Numbered from the stretch's first letter, positions 8,398 to 17,800 are shown. The stretch is 64,000 bases of DNA from an uncultured Actinomycetes bacterium (GCA_937927725.1 CALBSE010000012.1:1-64000); one strand, 5' to 3'. Notes: generated by a model not told the origin, from the sequence alone. A program made the numbers and translations.

Positions 8398-9300
8398 TCA
8401 GGCTGCGAGAGCAAATGCGCTTGCGTGCACCACCGCACCATCAAGCGTGAGCGCCTGGCCGACCATTTTCGTGGTCTCCATGTGCAGTTCTTCGCCGAGG
8501 CCGACACCGGGGGAGCTGGTGCCGCGTGCGGTGCCGAGTCGAGTCACGAAACGCAGTGCACGAGAAATCGACGGTTGACCCTCAACGAACTCCGGCGCAT
8601 CGAGCAACGCTGCACGAACCAGTGCTTCCCAGTTCGCCGCAAGCAGCTCGGGTGTTGCGAAGATTTCGGCGGCAACAATGCGCTTGCCGTGGCCGAGAAC
8701 TATGCCGCACTGCCCGGGCAGCGGCCCGATGCCAACAAGTTCCTGCGCGGCAATCGCCAACCCGTTATCGGCTTCGAACAACATCTCTGATGCATGAATC
8801 GCACGCGATGGTGAGTCGACCTTCAAGCGATCGAGCTCGTAATCGATGGTGTTCCACACTGCGCCCTGATCGGAACGCTTCGTGCCACCGTGACGCACGG
8901 AATTGCTCACCGTCATGTTCTTCACTCGACGCACACGACGGGGCGCAAACGTGCGGCCGCGCTCGAATGCGGAACGGCCATTCCATCGGCCGGCTTCGAC
9001 ACACGACACCGGAACGTTGATGGTTGCGCCACCAGGCACAAGCACCGACACGTTCAACACACGGTTCTGCTGACCACCGGTGACGGTTTCGCCTTCCACC
9101 AGCAACGTCGGACGCTTGCCTGGGTTCGTCACCGTAATGAACGGAACCTCGGCCGAACCTTGTTCGCTGATTTCCACATCGGCTGGTCGAGCAGCAATGT
9201 CGATGCCCGCTCCGCCGTGGACGTAAATGGGGAAGAGTGACACTCCACCCCGAGTAATCGGACGTCCCACCGACGCCCGTTCCAACTGTTCGATCGCCAT
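8398..9300 (-). CDS. ARPP-1 family protein (ADP-ribose/NAD-linked)
   Basis: The 300-residue protein matches the ARPP-1 type: an N-terminal beta-rich region (PIYVHGGAGIDIAARPADVEI), the signature LLVEGETVTGGQQNRVLNVSVLV, then SCVEAGRWNGRSAF and a C-terminal alpha/beta part. ARPP-1 was named for gene neighbourhoods with ADP-ribosylglycohydrolases and phosphatase-superfamily proteins, and exactly these partners lie in this window. Its biochemical activity is not established. GAGGAGG precedes ATG 9300. The conserved element at 9327 lies 26 bases upstream, and a good terminator follows, so it is a single-gene transcript. Confidence 0.8.
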   Translation of the reverse strand: MAIEQLERASVGRPITRGGVSLFPIYVHGGAGIDIAARPADVEISEQGSAEVPFITVTNPGKRPTLLVEGETVTGGQQNRVLNVSVLVPGGATINVPVSCVEAGRWNGRSAFERGRTFAPRRVRRVKNMTVSNSVRHGGTKRSDQGAVWNTIDYELDRLKVDSPSRAIHASEMLFEADNGLAIAAQELVGIGPLPGQCGIVLGHGKRIVAAEIFATPELLAANWEALVRAALLDAPEFVEGQPSISRALRFVTRLGTARGTSSPGVGLGEELHMETTKMVGQALTLDGAVVHASAFALAA

Positions 9301-9326
9301 GGGGCAACCTCCTCGCCTTGTTAGGT

Positions 9327-9366
9327 GTGAAACGCACGATCGCCGGCGAACTGTGCACAACGATGA
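9327..9366 (-). promoter_or_regulatory. Shared ADP-ribose regulon element, copy B
   Basis: GTGAAACGCAC (9327-9337), 14 bases, TGTGC (9352-9356), then ATGA at 9363-9366. It is in the same orientation relative to its gene as copies A and C, with identical internal spacing. It ends 26 bases before the ARPP-1 start, leaving room for the ribosome-binding site. Confidence 0.7.
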
Positions 9367-9400
9367 AATCTTCAAGGTGGGCGTATGGTCTGAGCGATCC

Positions 9401-9429
9401 ATAGAAATCTATGTAGAAATCTGTATAGT
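9401..9429 (+). promoter_or_regulatory. Repeat operator and leaderless promoter of the third TA module
   Basis: Two copies of TAGAAATCT occur 12 bases apart (9402-9410 and 9414-9422); the first sits in the palindrome ATAGA-AA-TCTAT. A -10 TATAGT at 9424-9429 is six bases before the ATG at 9436. The repeats probably bind the antitoxin. Confidence 0.6.
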
Positions 9430-9435
9430 GGCTGA

Positions 9436-9777
9436 ATGGCCCCTCAAGTCACGCCAAATTCGACCTCAGCAGAATCCGTGACCGTCACCGAGGCCTCGCG
9501 TCTTGGCGTCTCCGACCTCGTGCGCCGGGCCAGCCAAGGGCACGACATCGTGGTCGAAAAGCACGGCACCCCCGTGGCGGCGGTGATCGGTCTCGCCCGT
9601 TTCGAACAGCTTGAGGACCTCGAAGCTGACCTGCGCAGTGCGGCCCTCGTTCTCTCTCGCTTGGCCACCGATAATGGCGTCCGCATCGGACTCGATGAGG
9701 TCATCGACTCGCTCGGTTTCAACCGGGCCGAACTTGAAGCAGAACTCGACGCGGATCTTCGCGCCGGGCGCATCTAA
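9436..9777 (+). CDS. Phd/YefM-type antitoxin
   Basis: The 113 residues contain the Phd-family core VTEASRLGVSDLVRRASQGHDIVVEKHGTPVAAVIGLARFEQLEDLE (residues 17-59), a DNA-binding dimer fold. An acidic helical tail ends in LEAELDADLRAGRI. There is no Shine-Dalgarno; TATAGT six bases before the ATG indicates a leaderless mRNA. The toxin gene follows 16 bases downstream. Confidence 0.8.
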   Translation: MAPQVTPNSTSAESVTVTEASRLGVSDLVRRASQGHDIVVEKHGTPVAAVIGLARFEQLEDLEADLRSAALVLSRLATDNGVRIGLDEVIDSLGFNRAELEAELDADLRAGRI

Positions 9778-9793
9778 GCGTCCTCGTCCATCG

Positions 9794-10363
9794 ATGACAC
9801 AACCTCGAGCCCAGGTCCGACTGATTGAAGCAGCTGCTCACGATCTGACGATGCTTGTTCGGTCTGACCCGCAGATCGTTCGTCAGGTGTTGAAACGTTT
9901 GCTCTACATCGAACGTGAACCGACTGTTGGCTATCCGCTCCTCGGGGATCTCATTGGATTTCGGAAGCTGACTGTTGGCGATCGTCATTGGCGAATCATC
10001 TTGCGCGTGGTCACGGAGCCGAATGGTGATCTTGTTGTTGAGATAGCTGAAATTTGGGGGGTGGGCGCTCGTCGCGATGCAGCTATCTATGCAGAGATGA
10101 CGCGACGTGTCGCAACCCTTCCGAAAAATCCTCGGACAGTTGCACTTGCTGATGTCATTGAATCGCTTGGGCGGGCCGCGATGGGTTTCCCTATCGATGA
10201 GCAGAAACACAGGGAACCACCGCCGGAGTGGTTGATTTCGCGCCTCGTGTATACGGCCGGATTCGCACGTCGCGAGGTTGAAGCGCTCGATGCAGAAGCG
10301 GCAATGGAATTGTGGGAGCGCTATCTCACCAGTGAGCAGCTCGCTGGTGAAGATGACACGTAG
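9794..10363 (+). CDS. RelE/ParE-like toxin with C-terminal extension
   Basis: Residues 1-100 of 189 fit the RelE/ParE toxin fold (helices with SDPQIVRQVLKRLLYIER, then GFRKLTVGDRHWRIILRVV and LVVEIAEIWGVGARRDAAIY). An extra region of about 80 residues (from ALADVIESLGRAAMGF to the end) is acidic and helical and looks like a second small domain. Such extensions are unusual for this family and may modify target choice or neutralisation. The ATG at 9794 starts the family similarity. The gene converges on the sigma-factor gene with only six bases between stops. Confidence 0.75.
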   Translation: MTQPRAQVRLIEAAAHDLTMLVRSDPQIVRQVLKRLLYIEREPTVGYPLLGDLIGFRKLTVGDRHWRIILRVVTEPNGDLVVEIAEIWGVGARRDAAIYAEMTRRVATLPKNPRTVALADVIESLGRAAMGFPIDEQKHREPPPEWLISRLVYTAGFARREVEALDAEAAMELWERYLTSEQLAGEDDT

Positions 10364-10369
10364 CTCTCA

Positions 10370-10963
10370 TCATGCAGCGATGACGTAGCTGATGATTTTT
10401 TCGCGTGCGGCGCCAAGGCGGCGCTGCGCATACGAACGAGAAAGACCAACCATGGGAGCAGCCTCGACCACGGTGTAGCCCTCGAAATTGACGAGAACGA
10501 TCAACTGTCGTTGTTGTTCGTCGAGACAACTGAGTGCTTCTTGGATCTGAAGCGAGTCGACGGTGGATTGTGCGATGTCAGCCGAAACGTTGAAGGAATC
10601 GACGGCAAAATCCTCGAGTGAGTCGATCGAACACACCTGTCGGCCGGGAACGGCCAGATCATCGACGGTGCGATAGAGACGCGCCCCCTCGCCTTTTTGC
10701 ACTCGCTCTGTGCGACGCCAATCATTCGCCCGTGAATCGACTGCCACATTGGCGAACACTTCGGGTTCGTAGGTGGCCATGATGTGGTCAGGGTTCGCAA
10801 GGAACTGTTCGGCCACCATCTGTTCGACGTCGTCGGCACCTTCGCGACAACGGTTGTTGATGATGCGCTCGACCTGGGCCCGCACCCTGATCCAGTAATT
10901 GGTTCTTGCGATATCGGCAGCTGACTGCCGAAGGGCGGACGGATGATTTGACGTTCGTTCCAA
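10370..10963 (-). CDS. Sigma-70 family (ECF-like) RNA polymerase sigma factor
   Basis: The 197-residue protein has a region-2-like N-terminal half (VEQMVAEQFLANPDHI to ANDWRRTERV) and a clear region 4 helix-turn-helix at the end (LSCLDEQQRQLIVLVNFEGYTVVEAAPMVGLSRSYAQRRL). It starts at TTG, supported by GGAGG six bases upstream. No anti-sigma gene is adjacent. It lies between the ARPP-1 and ADP-ribosylglycohydrolase genes, which share an upstream element, so it is a candidate for the factor that reads that element. This is inference from position only; its own upstream region lacks the element. Confidence 0.8.
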   Translation of the reverse strand: MERTSNHPSALRQSAADIARTNYWIRVRAQVERIINNRCREGADDVEQMVAEQFLANPDHIMATYEPEVFANVAVDSRANDWRRTERVQKGEGARLYRTVDDLAVPGRQVCSIDSLEDFAVDSFNVSADIAQSTVDSLQIQEALSCLDEQQRQLIVLVNFEGYTVVEAAPMVGLSRSYAQRRLGAAREKIISYVIAA

Positions 10964-11067
10964 AGGGAACCTCCAGATAGGCGGATAAGGAGTCGAAGCG
11001 GAACTTCGAGGAGAGAGTCAGTATGACGAGGGGGTGTGACAGTCCCCGATGCCAGTACTGGGGCCGA

Positions 11068-12534
11068 TTACCACTCCGCTTCGAGTAACTCGATAAACGA
11101 TCGTTGATAGTCCTGATACTGATCCCATCGCTCGGCCAACCACACGTGGGCTTCGCGTTCAGTGAAACCGTTCGTGCGCATCGCCCAGGCTTTCAACACG
11201 AGGCCGGTGCGACTGTGGCCGCCATGACAATGCACGACCACCGTGCGACCCTCGGCCAACAAGGCGTCGATGGCATCAACCGCGTCTCGCACCGCGCTCG
11301 AAGCATCGGCATTCACCGGTTCGGCCTGGTCGATGAGGAACACTTCGCGTCGCGCCGCGTGCCTATCGAATGCTCCGAAGGTTCGGCATAACGACACCAC
11401 GCCCCACGACACCGGCACGCTTTGCGCACCAAACAAATTTGCTGCGTGCACTCCGGTCGCAACCTCGGTTGGTCCCGCCGACGGTTCAGGCGCTGTTGGC
11501 GGAACCGGACCACGCCCTACTAGCGCTCGAGCCAAATCCTGCAAGCCCGCATTGTCGAAACGCACCAAACCTTCAGGGGTTTCCAACTCGCCGTTGATGT
11601 ACGTCAACCATCGAGAAGGAATGGCCTGCACGCTGTCTCGCGCGCCAGCGATGGCGCCGGCAATCGTCGCAACCGTGTCGGTGTCACCGCCGAACTCGAT
11701 GGCCGCAACCAACACATCTTCAAAACGATCGTTATGACGCACCGCCCACACGGCCTGAGCCAAACACGTCCACACCGAACCGTTGGAGGGATCGTCAGCG
11801 TTCTTTGGTTCCCACGATGCGTCGAGCATGAGTGCGAAGCGTTCGCGTTCGTCAGCATCGACGCGCGCCAACACTTCGGGCAAGGCAGCGATTGGGTCGT
11901 CGCCCAACACCGCTCGACGAACGAGCGCCGCACCAATCGCTGCGCCCCATCCTGCAGCCGCATCGAAATGCGTGAGTGCTGCTTGGGCTCGAGCAACTGT
12001 CATGAGCGTTGCTTCATCGACGCCGCTCCACGCCAACGCAATCGGCGTCACACGCATGAGCGCACCATTGGCTGCGCTGCGATTGAGCGCAACGTGTCCG
12101 TCGTGTGCAGCACCGGGCCAGTCGCGGCGCGACAACACTCGACCAGTGAGAATCCCGCAATCCTTTGCTTTACGACGCCAGGCCACAAAACGCGTCCACA
12201 CGTCGTCGGCATCAAACCCGCCGCACGCAAGGATCGATTGTGCAAGAGCAACAGCCATTTGTGTGTCGTCGGTAAATTCACCAACGCGCCAATTGAATGT
12301 TCCGCCGCCACACATTTCACCCGTGCCGCCACGCACTGGTTCGGGGAAGCGGGCGCGATAGGAACCCGCCGGAAGGAACTCGAACGGCGCACCGAGTGCA
12401 TCGCCAACTGCGGAACCACACAACGCACCGATGACTCGTTGCACGGTGATCGCATCGAACGTTGGCGCTGCGGGAAGAGCGATGAAGGCGGGAAGGCCTT
12501 CGGCAATGGTGCTCGGTCGTTCGGGTTCGTTCAT
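11068..12534 (-). CDS. ADP-ribosylglycohydrolase fused to a dual-specificity phosphatase
   Basis: Residues 33-340 are an ADP-ribosylglycohydrolase (ARH/DraG fold). GDALGAP (44-50), GEFTDDTQM (85-93) and GGDTDTVATIAGAIAG (282-297) supply the dimagnesium site that removes ADP-ribose from proteins or small molecules. After a Pro-rich linker (about 341-365), residues 370-488 form a cysteine phosphatase with HCHGGHSRTG (435-444). The fusion suggests sequential removal of ADP-ribose and a phosphate, for example from ADP-ribose-1''-phosphate; the substrate is inferred. GAGGAG precedes ATG 12534. The conserved element lies 76 bases upstream. Confidence 0.9.
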   Translation of the reverse strand: MNEPERPSTIAEGLPAFIALPAAPTFDAITVQRVIGALCGSAVGDALGAPFEFLPAGSYRARFPEPVRGGTGEMCGGGTFNWRVGEFTDDTQMAVALAQSILACGGFDADDVWTRFVAWRRKAKDCGILTGRVLSRRDWPGAAHDGHVALNRSAANGALMRVTPIALAWSGVDEATLMTVARAQAALTHFDAAAGWGAAIGAALVRRAVLGDDPIAALPEVLARVDADERERFALMLDASWEPKNADDPSNGSVWTCLAQAVWAVRHNDRFEDVLVAAIEFGGDTDTVATIAGAIAGARDSVQAIPSRWLTYINGELETPEGLVRFDNAGLQDLARALVGRGPVPPTAPEPSAGPTEVATGVHAANLFGAQSVPVSWGVVSLCRTFGAFDRHAARREVFLIDQAEPVNADASSAVRDAVDAIDALLAEGRTVVVHCHGGHSRTGLVLKAWAMRTNGFTEREAHVWLAERWDQYQDYQRSFIELLEAEW

Positions 12535-12610
12535 GGGCGACTCCTCAGTCGGGGGATAGGAGCTGATCGAGTTCGGCACGTTGTGTGCAGTCGTCGTTCA
12601 AGCGATGGAG

Positions 12611-12651
12611 GTGAAACGCACGATGGGCGCGCAACTGTGCGCGCTGAATGA
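12611..12651 (-). promoter_or_regulatory. Shared ADP-ribose regulon element, copy C
   Basis: GTGAAACGCAC (12611-12621), 14 bases, TGTGC (12636-12640), then ATGA at 12648-12651. Half sites CGCACGAT and ACTGTGCG are nearly complementary. It lies upstream of the ADP-ribosylglycohydrolase-phosphatase gene, just after the collagen gene's stop region. Confidence 0.7.
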
Positions 12652-12696
12652 GAGCCGAAAATGTTCGGCCCTCAAATCAGTGGGTGCGATGTGGTG

Positions 12697-14778
12697 TTAC
12701 CCGGTGAACGTTGGGGTGACGGGACCATCGGGACCGGTTGGTCCGGTGTCGCCGCCTTGAAGGTCGAGCGGGATGGTGTAGGTCTCGGGGAACAGCACCG
12801 GTTCGCCTGGTGTCGGGTCGGCATACGCACCAACGCCTCCGTTGCCACCGGCGCCGCCGGTTCCACCCGCGCCGCCGTTGCCACCGTTGCCGCCTGCTCC
12901 ACCGAAACTTGCAGCGGGTCCTTGAGCGCCGGTCGGACCAGTGGGACCAGTCGGGCCAGTGTCGCCATCCATTCCGGTGGGGCCGCTCTCGCCCATCGGG
13001 CCCATCGGGCCGGTTGGGCCTGTGGGTCCGGTTGCACCCGTTGCACCGGTCGGGCCGTCAGCTCCGGTTGCACCTGTCGCGCCGGTCGGACCAATGTCTC
13101 CGGATTGTCCCGTCGGGCCGGTCGGACCTTGTTCTCCGGTCGGTCCCGTCGTTCCGCTGCCGCCGGCAAAACCGGTTGGTCCTTGCAGACCGGTTGGGCC
13201 CATAGGTCCAGTGGGGCCAGTAACGCCAAAGGCTCCGGTTGGGCCGGGCTGGCCGGTGCTGCCGTGAAGACCAGTTGGGCCCATCGGACCGGTTGCGCCA
13301 GCCGGGCCCGGCGGAAGGTAACGAGAATTCGGGTCGGGCGCCGGTACGAAACCGATGGGGCCGATTGCACCAGTAGGTCCGGTCGGGCCATCGGGTCCGG
13401 TGGGACCCCACATACCGGAGGCACCGGGATAGCCGGTGTCGCCTTGCGGTCCATCGGGACCGGTTGGTCCGGTTGGACCAGTCTCGCCGTCGGGTCCGGT
13501 CGGTCCTTCTGGTCCGGTGGGACCCCACATGCCGGTGGGCCCATCGAAGCCCTTTGCCCCAGTCGGGCCAGTAGCGCCGGCCATTCCCGTGGGACCAGTC
13601 ATGCCAGTGAAGCTCATTGCACCGGTGGGGCCTTGGGGGCCTGCCAAACCGGTGGGTCCGGTTGGGCCGAATCCGGTACTACCGGTCGGACCCATGGGGC
13701 CGGGCGCACCGTCGGGGCCAGTCGCTCCGGTCGGACCATCTTCACCAGCGGGGCCAGGGGCAGCACCGGGCATGTAGTTAATAAGAATGCTGGTGCCGTA
13801 GTTCTTCGCGGAACGAACCGCGGTGAACGAACCGAGAGAGAGGAAACCAGCGGGGCCAATACTGCCGGTCGGCCCTTCGGGACCATCAGGACCGGTGGGG
13901 CCGTAGGCACCCGTATCGCCGAACGGGCCTTGCGGACCGGAGTCGCCCGTTGGTCCGGTGGGGCCGGTGGCACCCGTTGGTCCGGTGGGGCCGGTCGCGC
14001 CTTCGTATCCGGTCGGTCCTTGATAACCGGTCATGCCCATGTCGCCGGTCGGACCGGTCGGGCCCATAACGCCTTGCATGCCGGTCGGACCGATAGCGAT
14101 GCCATCTGGTCCGGTGATTCCGATGGGACCAATCGGCCCTTGCGGTCCGGTGGGGCCGAAACCCGGTGCACCGGTCGGGCCCGTCATGCCGGCGACGCCA
14201 CCCGGTCCGGTTGCACCGGTTGCACCCGGCAATCCCGGAGGCGGCGTTGGTGTAACGATCGCGCCAATGAGGTAGTAACCCTGCGCGTCGGGAGTCGTTT
14301 CGAGTTCGAGTGTGTATTGATTGGCGTTGTTGTTTGTTGCCCCGCTGAACGTTGCGGTGGTGGAGAACGTGCCGTCGGCTGCAGTGGTTGCGGTGACAAC
14401 GCGAGTTGCGGCCGAACCACCGGGAGGCATCAAAACGCCGTTCAAATAGGCGCTAATTGTGATGTTGACGCCGGTACCGGCGGGAAGAGACGTGACGCCA
14501 TCAATCGTGATGTCACCGTTGACGAACTCGAACGTTGCGGTGATGTTGCCAACGGGCGCGTCGCCCGCCGCGGTTGCCGCAGCAACGCTTTGAATGATGT
14601 TGAGATTGCCCGGAAGGATCTTGCGGGCGACGAACAAACCGCCAACGCCGGCTAAGCCAGTGATGACGCGGCGACGAGAAAGCGGAGTGGTGTTGAGTTT
14701 CTCGCGGGTGGAGAGTTCGTCGTTGCCGGTCGCGTCGCTGTCTGCCGGAACAGAGGAAGCGAAATCAGAACGTTCCAT
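12697..14778 (-). CDS. Tat-exported collagen-like surface protein ending in PTFTG
   Basis: The 693 residues carry a twin-arginine leader (LSRRRVITGLAGVGGLFVA, 33-51) and a beta domain (about 75-178). A collagen region of Gly-X-Y triplets dominated by G-P-T follows (about 183-621), with two interruptions (around SAKNYGTSILINY and PAPDPNSRYLPP). Then come a Gly/Asn-rich stretch and the final TPTFTG. Bacterial collagens use Thr in the Y position and can be O-glycosylated there. The gene lies 55 bases downstream of a four-domain glycosyltransferase on the same strand, so glycosylation of this protein is likely. The terminal P-x-F-T-G recurs in two other secreted proteins of the window. Cellular role: probably a filament or sheath. 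Confidence 0.85.
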   Translation of the reverse strand: MERSDFASSVPADSDATGNDELSTREKLNTTPLSRRRVITGLAGVGGLFVARKILPGNLNIIQSVAAATAAGDAPVGNITATFEFVNGDITIDGVTSLPAGTGVNITISAYLNGVLMPPGGSAATRVVTATTAADGTFSTTATFSGATNNNANQYTLELETTPDAQGYYLIGAIVTPTPPPGLPGATGATGPGGVAGMTGPTGAPGFGPTGPQGPIGPIGITGPDGIAIGPTGMQGVMGPTGPTGDMGMTGYQGPTGYEGATGPTGPTGATGPTGPTGDSGPQGPFGDTGAYGPTGPDGPEGPTGSIGPAGFLSLGSFTAVRSAKNYGTSILINYMPGAAPGPAGEDGPTGATGPDGAPGPMGPTGSTGFGPTGPTGLAGPQGPTGAMSFTGMTGPTGMAGATGPTGAKGFDGPTGMWGPTGPEGPTGPDGETGPTGPTGPDGPQGDTGYPGASGMWGPTGPDGPTGPTGAIGPIGFVPAPDPNSRYLPPGPAGATGPMGPTGLHGSTGQPGPTGAFGVTGPTGPMGPTGLQGPTGFAGGSGTTGPTGEQGPTGPTGQSGDIGPTGATGATGADGPTGATGATGPTGPTGPMGPMGESGPTGMDGDTGPTGPTGPTGAQGPAASFGGAGGNGGNGGAGGTGGAGGNGGVGAYADPTPGEPVLFPETYTIPLDLQGGDTGPTGPDGPVTPTFTG

Positions 14779-14833
14779 GTCGTGTGGGTCTCCACCCTGA
14801 TCTCGAACTGCGCAAGAACGAGATGGGTTGAAC

Positions 14834-17800
14834 CTAGTCGCTGGATGAAGAACGAGACGATTTATCAGTGGTGCTGATCGGTTGTTTTTCGGCCGCTACG
14901 GGCGTGAAGTCGTGCTGAATGTCCGAGTCCCCCGAGCGGCCTGGCCAGGCCATGTCAGCGGAGGCGATGGCGGGAAGCGTTTCGAGGACGCGCAGCTCTG
15001 AACCGTGGCGCATCGGGAACCAATCGATGCCGTTCTGTATCCCGTCGCGTTCGGCGATCTCGAGCAGTTTCCGCGCGCCAGTCTTGGTGACGAGATAGGC
15101 GAAGGTGCCGCCGAGAAAGTCCTCCCACACCATGGGGCGCCAGCGATCTCGAGGAGCGAGACCGGTGCGGTCCGGGGCGGTGTTCCAGTGAAATGAGCCG
15201 AGGAAAGCGAGATCGAACGTGTTGGTACCGGGTAGTTGTCCGAGTGCGTCGACGAGTTCGTTGCGTAGGTGCGGCACAAACGTCGCGTCGTCCTCAACGA
15301 TCAGCACCATGTCGTCGTCGCCATTCGCGAGTTGTTGCCACAAGTTGATGTGGCTTAATCCGCATCCGATGATGCCGCGACGGAAATTGAAATCGTTGTT
15401 GCGAAAAAGATGGGCGATCTCGTCGTTCATGACGAGTGCATGACCGTCGACACCCTCGACGCGTACGAACTTCGAAGCAGTATCGGCATCGGCTGATGCA
15501 GAAAGTCGTTCGGTGAAATCAGCCCACCGGTCCGGGCGACGTTCGAGATTTATGACTCGAACCGGAAGCTTGTCGAAACGCTTCAAACCGGTGAGAATCC
15601 GTTCGATCGTGGGGAAGAGTTGGTACTCGTCGAGGATTCGTTGCTTCTCGCGTCGGATCGAGTCGATGCGTTGACTCCACAAATCATCGGCGATTGCTTG
15701 CTCAATGATTCGCTGGGCCTCATCGGGGTTTTCGAGGGGTAGGCGAACGAACACGTCAGGATCGACGAGTTGTTCAAGATTGGGACAGCCCCAATAGAAA
15801 CAAAGGCATTCAGAAAGAATTGCGTCAAAGAACTTTTCGGTGACGTAGTTGTGTTCAGAAAAGTTTTCGGCGGCGATTGTGTAGCGGTAAGGGAAGAGCC
15901 CGTCACGTTTGTCTTGATGCGGTAGTTCGCCCTTGTGGTTGGGCACGCCATCGATGGCACCGCGGCCGAACACATCGATTGAGACATTGTTCGCGACGAG
16001 TTGTTGAACAAACGCAATCCGGAGTTTGTGCCCGGGATCGAATGCCTTATTAGAGACCACCATCGAAAGGTCAGACGTCTTTTCAATGGGTTCTGCTGCG
16101 TTTCGGCCGCCACCGAGTTGGGCCCAGGTTGCCCCGAGGTGCCATTCGGCGACGTTTGGGAAACGAGCGTGCGTGCGGAGATGCAGCAACGCCTCGGGGT
16201 CGGGATCAGACCAGTGCGCCCAGGTGGCAACGCCGGCCAACGGCTCCATATGCAACACAATCGATCGGTTGAGTTGGACCTCGGTCTGTCCTGGATGATT
16301 CAGGATGACGGTGACATCAGCATCGGGATCATCAGTGAGCTCAATCCCGTTCCATGTACCGTCGCCTTTGGCCTGTCGGGAGAAATACTCGGTGACAGTT
16401 GTTGGATCGCCCCAAAAACTGACAATTCGCGCTGACGTTCTTGTCGTGGCGAGTGGCTCTCGGCCAAATTGGGATTCGCCGTTGAGGTCGTAGGCGTTTG
16501 GGGTTCGATCCGGCCCGACGTCGGTCGTGCGTGTTCCAATGGTGAACGAACAAATGGTGTCGAAAAATGCGCTGTGAAGTCCGGCGGCAGTGAAGCGTTG
16601 GGCGAAGTCGAGTTCGAAGTGGCGGGCATTGGGATCAAAAGCGCCAATATCTTTGATGGCAGCGGTGCGCATCATCGAAGGCCGAAGCGAGAAGTTGGGC
16701 CAGTACGCGTTGTTGGGGGCGCCGTTTGCGACGTCACGAGTGAACCGGTCGTACTCAGCAGTTCCGCGTTCGAAATAGGTGTGAACTCGGTACGGGTGTT
16801 TGCCGCGAGTCGTGGTGCGAAGGTCGCCGCCTGGAATGGTGCGCTCGGAAACCAGTTCGGCGTAGTTGCGATTGAACAGCACCTGCGCGATCGATTCATC
16901 GTCTTCGAGAATGTTGATGGCGCGTTCGATGTAGGTGTCCGGACTGAAGAATTCCCAGTCATCTTCAAGATGGAGCCAATACGGCGACGTCACCTCGGCG
17001 CGCAGCCGCTCCATGCTTTGCGCGTGTCCTTTGGTTGATTCGTCCTTCCAGATGAATTCGAAGAACGGATAGTTCGCTGCCATGGCCGCGCGATCGACAT
17101 CACTTGAACCGTCGTCAATGCAGATCCATCGGTCGATGGCATCGACATCACGACAGTTCGTCAGAAACGAATCCATGGTGATGTCAAAAAGTTCGCGCCG
17201 GCGACAGGTCGTGATCGTGAGCGTCACTTGCGGATCGGCGGCGGGGTAGCGGAACCGGTCGGTAAGACGCTCGATGGTTTCGGTTGGGCGCGACGTCGTC
17301 TCGGAAAAAAGATACGGAAGACAAAAGTCGCGGTTGCTCAGAACTCGATCGCGTTGGTCGAGCGGAAGCTCGGCGCTATTGAGGAGCGAAACGCAGTAGT
17401 CGAAGCTCTCTTGATAGCGACCCGTGTAATAGGCCGCGATTGACCGTTCGTCTGCCGCACGCCAGCGGTACGCATCAGCTGCAACAAAAAGAAGGTCCTG
17501 TTCAGGGAATGTGATGTCCGTTGCGCGCGACGCAAAGAGGTGTGCAAGCTCCCATTCACTGGTGGAGCGGTAATGGCGAGCGATTTCGACGAGCGGTTCA
17601 GATCGTGTTGGTCGGAAATTCCAAGCCTGCAGATAGACGGAAAGCACGCGTTCCCATGGCGTACCTAAACGTTCAAGGACACGTCCTCGTTGCAGATGGG
17701 AATAGAAGACCTCTTCGTCCCAACCGCCCATTTCTGCGCGTTGCGTGTAGAGCTCGTAGGCCTCTGCTGGGTCGCCGGCGTCGAGGCGACTTTGAGCCAG

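Noticed and set aside
8545..8565. Partial GAAACGCA matches to the shared element (also near 11557 and 45158)
   Set aside because: They lie inside coding sequence and lack the N14-TGTGC half, so they look like chance.
12941..13777. Further Gly/Pro/Val open frames (VGPVGPV type) on the plus strand
   Set aside because: Also antisense reading of the collagen triplets; no start signals.
12661..14655. A 664-residue open frame on the plus strand opposite the collagen-like gene
   Set aside because: It is the antisense of the repetitive Gly-Pro-Thr codons, with Thr/Arg/Gly-rich sequence and no domain. The minus frame has a Tat leader and collagen triplets.
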